Part shown: positions 58,331-64,000 of the stretch, piece by piece | Layout: each line of letters opens with the position of its first letter | Numbering within the stretch: the first letter of the stretch is position 1 | From: Leucaena leucocephala | Taxonomy: Eukaryota > Streptophyta > Magnoliopsida > Fabales > Fabaceae | Reading direction: 5' to 3' | Assembly: GCA_037074615.1 (NCBI GenBank) | Contig: CM073527.1 | Span: forward strand, 9,078,848-9,142,847 | DNA: 64,000 nt | Notes under the pieces: generated by a model | What the model was told of the DNA's origin: nothing | Seen by the model: the letters and a program-made list of their open reading frames with translations, nothing else | The model's database searches: none | Position numbers and translations under genes: made by a program

Positions 58331-61265
58331 TTTTTAAATCTAAGTGCCAAATAGGAATAGTTAACTTGATTCTTTATAATTACTATATACAAAATTTATG
58401 ATATTCTTGAAGTTTTGGATGTAAAATATCTTTTTTTAATTAGCATTAAATATCTTTCTTAAAATATTTTTTAGTAGTATATAATATTTTAAAATAATTT
58501 TTAATCCTATCAATATTTTAAAATATTTTTTTATAAACACACAGTGTCATAAAATAAATTTTAGTACACTATAAAATATTTTTTTAATAATATTAAATAT
58601 TTTAAAATAATATTTAATTAGTATTAACATCATTAAATATTCTTAAAATAGCACTTAATGTCATGATTATTGTTATTGAAAAATTGCAATCAATGTCTTA
58701 AGTTACCAAGTATTATTGAAAAATTATTTTAAAGTGTTAAGATTACTAAAAATTATTTTAGAATATTAGATGTTATTAAAAAATATTAGAGCATCATTGA
58801 AAAATATTTTAGAGTATTGATGGTATTAACAATTATTTTAAAATATTTGATACTATTAAAAATTATTTTAAAATATAATATGTTAATTAAAAAAAATACA
58901 ACACCTTCCTTTTACACCCAAAACGTCGTTTTGAGATGAGGGCACTGTAGAGAAGCTGCTCCCATGGTATTATGCATGTTCCATCACCACTCTTTAATCT
59001 ACATTCAGTACTCTTACTTTTCCACTAGCGTTAATTCAATTAAGTTCACCAAAATATATAATTATTTAAAATATATTTAATATTTAAAAAAATATTATTT
59101 TATTATAATTTTAATCGTAATATTAGATAAAATATTCTAATTTTTAAATATTTAAATTTATACTTAAAGATAATTAACAACTCGTCCTACCCAATAGTAA
59201 TATTATATAGAAAAAAAAAATACTTTATCTTACTTTTAATTATAGGTAGACTCAACCCCTTTCTAAAAAATTTATAACAAAAAAAAAAAGTACTCTTACT
59301 TTTACATTATGCCTCTAATCATATTATAAATAACAAATAAAATAATACTCATTCGATCTTTAATATAAAATTTAATTAATTTTTTAGAGAGATTAATAAA
59401 ATTAAATTAATTAATTAATTATGATTAAATTTAATTATTTAAGATAAATTTATATAATATATTACTTAATTTATTTAAATTAATTAATTAATTTTTAAGT
59501 TGTTCACAATTAATTGATTTATTTAATTTTTTAATTTATATAAAAATAAATAAATTTAAAATTAAGAATAAAAAAATATTTTATTTTTTTATATTTTTTT
59601 TTTTTTATGATTTGTCCACATCTCAATCATATGATTGAATACATTATGTGCATCACACGCGGCGAGAAACTAGTTACAAAGCAAATAAATAATTGAGCAA
59701 CTAAACAAAACCACGTTATGAAAAAGGAAAATAAGCCACATATGACATATCGCCACCAACGACTCCAATGGCAACTACTGCAGGAGGAATCAAGGCCGGC
59801 TTGGTGATGCATGAGCCGAGTCAGGCTAAAAAAGAACCTCTTTCACATATAAAAAAAAAAAAAATTGAAAGCCTAGTCCCAGGCCATTTCAACATATCCG
59901 TTGTCATGTAAAATAATATATTTAATTAATTTTATCATATTAAAAAAATTAATTAAATTAATATATTTTTCGAAAATACTTTAATCACCCCTTTAACTAT
60001 ATATTTCCCTCTCTTATTTGATTATTGAGAAGGAAGTATTAATATAAATAATTTAAAAAAAATAATAAAAATATAAAATATATCTTATATTTATGATCAA
60101 AATTAAATATATAAAATATATTTTATATTTATTATTAAAATTAATTCCTCAATTAAGTTTTGTATTAATGATCAAAGCATTACTATTATAATTCTTGATA
60201 TAAAATTTAATTGTAGAGTTGATATTGATACTCAATAGAAGACCTTCTGATATTTATTGTTCTTTTTTCAAACTACTATATTGATATTTTTTTAACAATA
60301 ATTAAATATATTAATAATTTAATAATATACCCATGTATTATAAAGAGAGTCATGCTTATTATTCATGGTAGAAAAATTCAATACTCTTCTATCCTTAAAA
60401 TGAGACTAATTAGGGAGTTGAAATTAGTCATAAATATAAGATTTATTTATTATATTTATCAATATTTTTTTAAATTATCCAAATTGGTATTTCTTCAACA
60501 ATAATCAAGTAAAAAAAAAAGGAGAGAATGAGTTAAAGAAGATGATTAGGGTATTTTAAAACAAACATATCATATTAAATACTTTAACTATTTCTTTAAT
60601 TTAATTAAATTATTTAAATATGTCTTATAGATTGGAAGAGTAATACCACACACAGAAATTCTACTTGTTTTTTAAATAAAATAATTTTAAGCATTTTTAA
60701 ATCTACTACCTATAGTAAATCTATAAACTTGCTAGCATCTCATGACAATAAAAAATTATTTTTAATCCATATAGTGTTCATTTAAAAAAAAATCTATAAA
60801 CTAGCATCAAACACATGAAAATATCATTATATTACATAGACTTTATGAACTAAAATTCAAAAAAGAAAGAGCATCAAATACTATAATATGGTGAATTTTA
60901 GAAAAATATTTTATCATATTTAATATAATTAATTAATTTGACTAACTTTCTTAATTTAATAAAATTAGTTAAATAATTCTTATATTAAAAATTGAAGAAA
61001 TATAAAATTCTATATTTTTGAAAATTTATTTTTAAATAAAAATTTTAATTAAAAATGGTATTTATTTAAATATACACACCATAAATAAATAAATAATTAA
61101 CATAGTAAGACTTTTAACTCTCCTATATAAGCAAAATCTCTATACATATTTATAAAATTCTAATTATCATCATAAATTTATAACCAACAGGTAAAATAAA
61201 TCATTCAATGCTAGGGCTTGGATTTTCATAATTTAAATTCTACTAATATAATTCATAATCATACT
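58331..61265. other. AT-rich DNA, no gene recognised
   Basis: 58420-58900 is a low-complexity tract of AAATATTTTAAAATA-like words. 59246-59290 holds a SINE tail. 59660-59820 (minus) has a frame reading ITKPALIPPAVVAIGVVGGD that looks protein-like but has no family I recognise and no clear borders. Confidence 0.35.
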
Positions 61266-61266
61266 A

Positions 61267-62021
61267 TATGTGTGTTTGGATTGCCTCAAACTGAGATTTT
61301 AAAAGGGCTTTTGGCCTAACTTTAATTTAATTTTTTAAAGTAAATAGTTATATTTGTCTAAAAGGGTTTATAAATCAATCATAGTTTTGGATAAGTTCAT
61401 AGAAATAGTTTTTAGAATAGTAAAAGAGCTTATAGACTATCCAATTATTATTTTACCCATATTTTTTTGACACTCTCTCATCTTTTCTTTTGTCACTTGC
61501 CTCTTCTCCTATCTTCGATCTTCTTCTCCATCGCCGCCGTCAGAGAAGCTCCTCTTTCACTTCTCCCATCGTTGTTGTGGGTCGTCATGATCGTGGGTCA
61601 CGCTCCTCCCTACAGATAAGGAAATCGTCATCATGGGTCATAGGTCACAGGTCACCAATCACGGATTTAGAATGAGGAGAAGTGGATAATGGAGGAAGAG
61701 GAATGAGAGGAGGAAGACAAACAGTAAGAGTAAGCGTCGGTATCGACATCGTCATGGGGGAAGATAGCGTTAACTATCCATGGTGAGAGAGAACGGGAAA
61801 TAGAAGGAAAAACAAGGGAAGAAATTGATTTTTTTTTTATAAAATGATATCCTTTATAGTAATTTACTAATTACAAAAGTCTTTATGGTAATAATCATCC
61901 AAATATTCATTTATTTATAATTACTTTTTTCTATAAACTCTTCTCCATAAGCTATTTTCTAAAAGCTATCCAAAAACTATATTTTTTATAAATTATTTTT
62001 CAAAAGTCTATCTAAATGGGC
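61267..62021. mobile_element. MITE, GTGTGTTTGG family, copy at 61.3 kb
   Basis: Starts TATGTGTGTTTGG after CTA (61264-61266) and ends ATCTAAATGGGC before CTA (62022-62024). It shares TAAAAGGGCTTTTGGCC and AAAAGAGCTTATAGACTA with other copies. The centre (61490-61680) is unusually G+C-rich with GTCGTCATGATCGTGGGTCA and could be captured sequence, but no family is recognised. Confidence 0.65.
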
Positions 62022-63300
62022 CTATAGTTCATATGTGATATGTCCTCCATATGTAATATGAACCAAATTACAAAAAAAAAAAAAGCAAAAAAGAAAAAGT
62101 AAAATAGGTCTAAATTGATCCTTGGCCAATAAGACCAATCTTTCCAGGGTTTCATGAGGCCAGGACTAAAAACTTGGTTACCTAAAAATTTTGACTCAGT
62201 ATTAAGAAAGAAATTAATTAAGTCTAAGACATTATTGACCAATCATTGCCATTTTATATTAATTAACTAGAATAAGATAGACTATATACACCATTCCGGG
62301 AAGGAGATTTTCAATTCATTCAAGCGGGTGAGAAACTCAGAATCTCACATAAATAATAAAACTATGGTAGATTATATACACACACAAACAACTATAATCA
62401 AAACCGGTGGCAAATATATTAACACATATTTTATACAAATAATTAACTTAAACTAATTTTTTTAATTTATATAAATTAATTATATAACTATTATATATTT
62501 AAGATAAGATTGAGTATTATTAGAGTTAAAAAAATGGGCCCAACCCACAAATTGAGCCCATTTTTCTAAGAAACAAGCTAGAAACGGGCTGATATTTTAC
62601 CAATCTATTTTTTTAATAAATTAATATTATTATTATTATTTATTTTATTCAAATATTACTTTGAATACTTTTATTATTGAATATTAGTAAAGATAATTAC
62701 TTATTTATTAATATGTGTTGATATATTATAATTGATTAATATTATGTTAATATTTATTTAGATTTATAGTTATAAAATTTGAGATTTTTTTATAAAAAAT
62801 AAAATTATCTGAGAGTGTAACATTAATAATTTTTTAATTATATTAATATAATATTAGAAATTTTTTATTAGTATTTTAAAATTTTAAAAATAATTTTTTA
62901 AAAAAATTAAAAATTAAAAAAAAAGGGCAGCCCTCAAGTTCAGGTTGGTAAAATACTAGCTTATTTTAAGGCTGGTTGTACAACCCACCCCCTTTTTAGC
63001 TTGTCCCTTATTAGATTGGCCTGTTTTCAACATGTCAACCTATTTTCTTACTTATAAGTATTACATAAATAAATGCAATATATAGTTATACATGTATATA
63101 AAGTAAGCACAAACACACATGACATATGGATACATCATACATATAAGAAAGACCACGTGAGATTTAAATTCCACTTCATGGGATATATTTTTATAGATAT
63201 AAATATAAAGGTTAAAGTTTAATTTTATCCCAAAAATTAGAATATAGTAATAATAGTTGTTCAGAAGTATTAAATACAAGCAATGTCACTCTGGTAATTA
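62022..63300. other. AT-rich DNA with possible small element
   Basis: ATGGGCCCAACCCACAAATT near 62535 and ACAACCCACCCCC near 62980 bracket an AT-rich tract and resemble subterminal parts of a non-autonomous element, but no clear inverted ends were found. Confidence 0.3.
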
Positions 63301-63309
63301 AAAAAGTTA

Positions 63310-63535
63310 AGTTTAACTGGTTGTTTGACTATAGTATGACCCACTCAGCGTCGACACGTCATCATCCCGCCACGTCATCGTCCATATCACTTTCTCCCTC
63401 TCCCTCTCACTTCCTCATTACCATCACTTCCATCGACTTCTTCTTCAAAGGCGCCTTTCTTCTTCCACATCTACGATCTCTCTATTTCCACTCCAAACCC
63501 TTCTTATCCAACGCGGCGGTGTTGACAATTTGAAG
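63310..63535 (+). other. Promoter/5'-leader-like segment
   Basis: GCGTCGACACGTCATC and CCACGTCATCGTCC (63348-63384) contain ACGTCA/CACGTC bZIP-type cores. They are followed by a pyrimidine-rich leader. A 70-codon frame starts at 63321 (ATG at 63336), and a second frame is Ser/Pro-rich like a transit peptide. Neither has a recognised domain. Confidence 0.35.
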
Positions 63536-63559
63536 CTATGAACTTTACTATAGTAGTTA

Positions 63560-63745
63560 GTATAGTAAGAATCGCAATTCGAATCTTACGATTCGATGAA
63601 AACAATGCCTCGGGATATTCGAATAGGCAGGTGCATCGTTTTGGAGCTTGAATCATGGCCAGAATTGCACGATTCCGACTAGAATCGCAGTAATCGAGTG
63701 ATCCCGGTTGATCGTGTGGTTCTTACACAAGTCGGGTTACGATAA
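63560..63745. repeat. Palindrome-rich AATCG repeat
   Basis: AAGAATCGCAATTCGAATCT, TTACGATTCGATG and later CACGATTCCGACTAGAATCG read similarly on both strands. This looks like the end of a small DNA element; only one side is well seen. Confidence 0.45.
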
Positions 63746-64000
63746 GATCCAGTCGGATCTACGCGACCTGACTTCAAAAACCTCTCTTTTTTTTTAAAAA
63801 AAACATTTTTAAAAAATAAATCCCCCTCAACATATATCTACCTATTACACAAAGACAAAGCCCGTTTTTTTCATTCCTTATTTCCTTTGCTCTCTCATGA
63901 GTCACGGCTTTGGCCTTCAAGGTTCAAGCACGTTACGTTCCGTAGTTCATTGGTCACTGTGCATGCACGTTGTGTTCACAGCTTCACCCAATCAAAGACG

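Noticed and set aside
59627..59820. Protein-like text ALIPPAVVAIGVVGG on the minus strand
   Set aside because: Not recognised, bounded by stops, no borders; noted only in the spacer entry.

Overview
This window looks like AT-rich nuclear DNA from a flowering plant, probably a eudicot. The evidence is exons with GT-AG introns, plant gene families, and dense layers of Ty1/copia elements, long solo LTRs, a MULE, hAT-like and TIR elements, and MITEs. No coding sequence is both intact and clearly host. Every recognisable host gene here is broken up by introns, lesions or insertions. All calls come from reading the sequence by eye; no search was run.

Layout. 1-2043 is the 3' end of a copia element with its LTR. 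3764-15120 (minus) is a seven-exon relic of a tRNA adenosine deaminase (TAD2/ADAT2-like). A 4.78 kb copia element (7994-12774, TSD ATTAG) sits in one of its introns and a subtilase fragment (3988-4120) in another. 16827-20196 is a 3.37 kb solo LTR (TSD CAATT) just 5' of a decayed MULE transposase (20222-22617). 22940-30030 is a 5'-truncated copia element, itself split by a 2.26 kb solo LTR (26508-28767, TSD AAGAA). 30935-31357 is an open exon-like frame resembling a caulimovirid movement protein. 32400-35930 holds a diverged AT-rich repeat in two copies about 2.14 kb apart, with a separate tandem pair between them. 37287-45258 (minus) is a broken EF-hand (centrin/calmodulin-like) gene, again with a copia element (37969-42895, TSD AAAAC) in an intron. 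48181-52875 contains an antisense copia LTR and two pieces of the 16.8 kb LTR family in opposite orientations.

The most notable object is 53899-56460. This 2.56 kb element is bounded by a perfect 8-bp direct repeat (AGTTTATA) and short inverted ends (GGTGTGC core), as expected of hAT-type elements. Inside, on the minus strand, are at least six exons of an N-MYC downregulated-like (NDL/NDRG) gene with introns retained, middle exons missing and a frameshift. It looks like a gene-capturing (Pack-type) hAT element.

56469-64000 is mostly AT-rich DNA with SINE-like and MITE copies and, at the right edge, a promoter/5'-leader-like segment followed by a palindromic repeat.

The three broken host-gene relics and many nested insertions suggest a heterochromatic or low-recombination region; that is inference. 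Many retroelement stop codons and lost key residues can be explained by single C-to-T/G-to-A changes, as expected of methylated, silenced copies.
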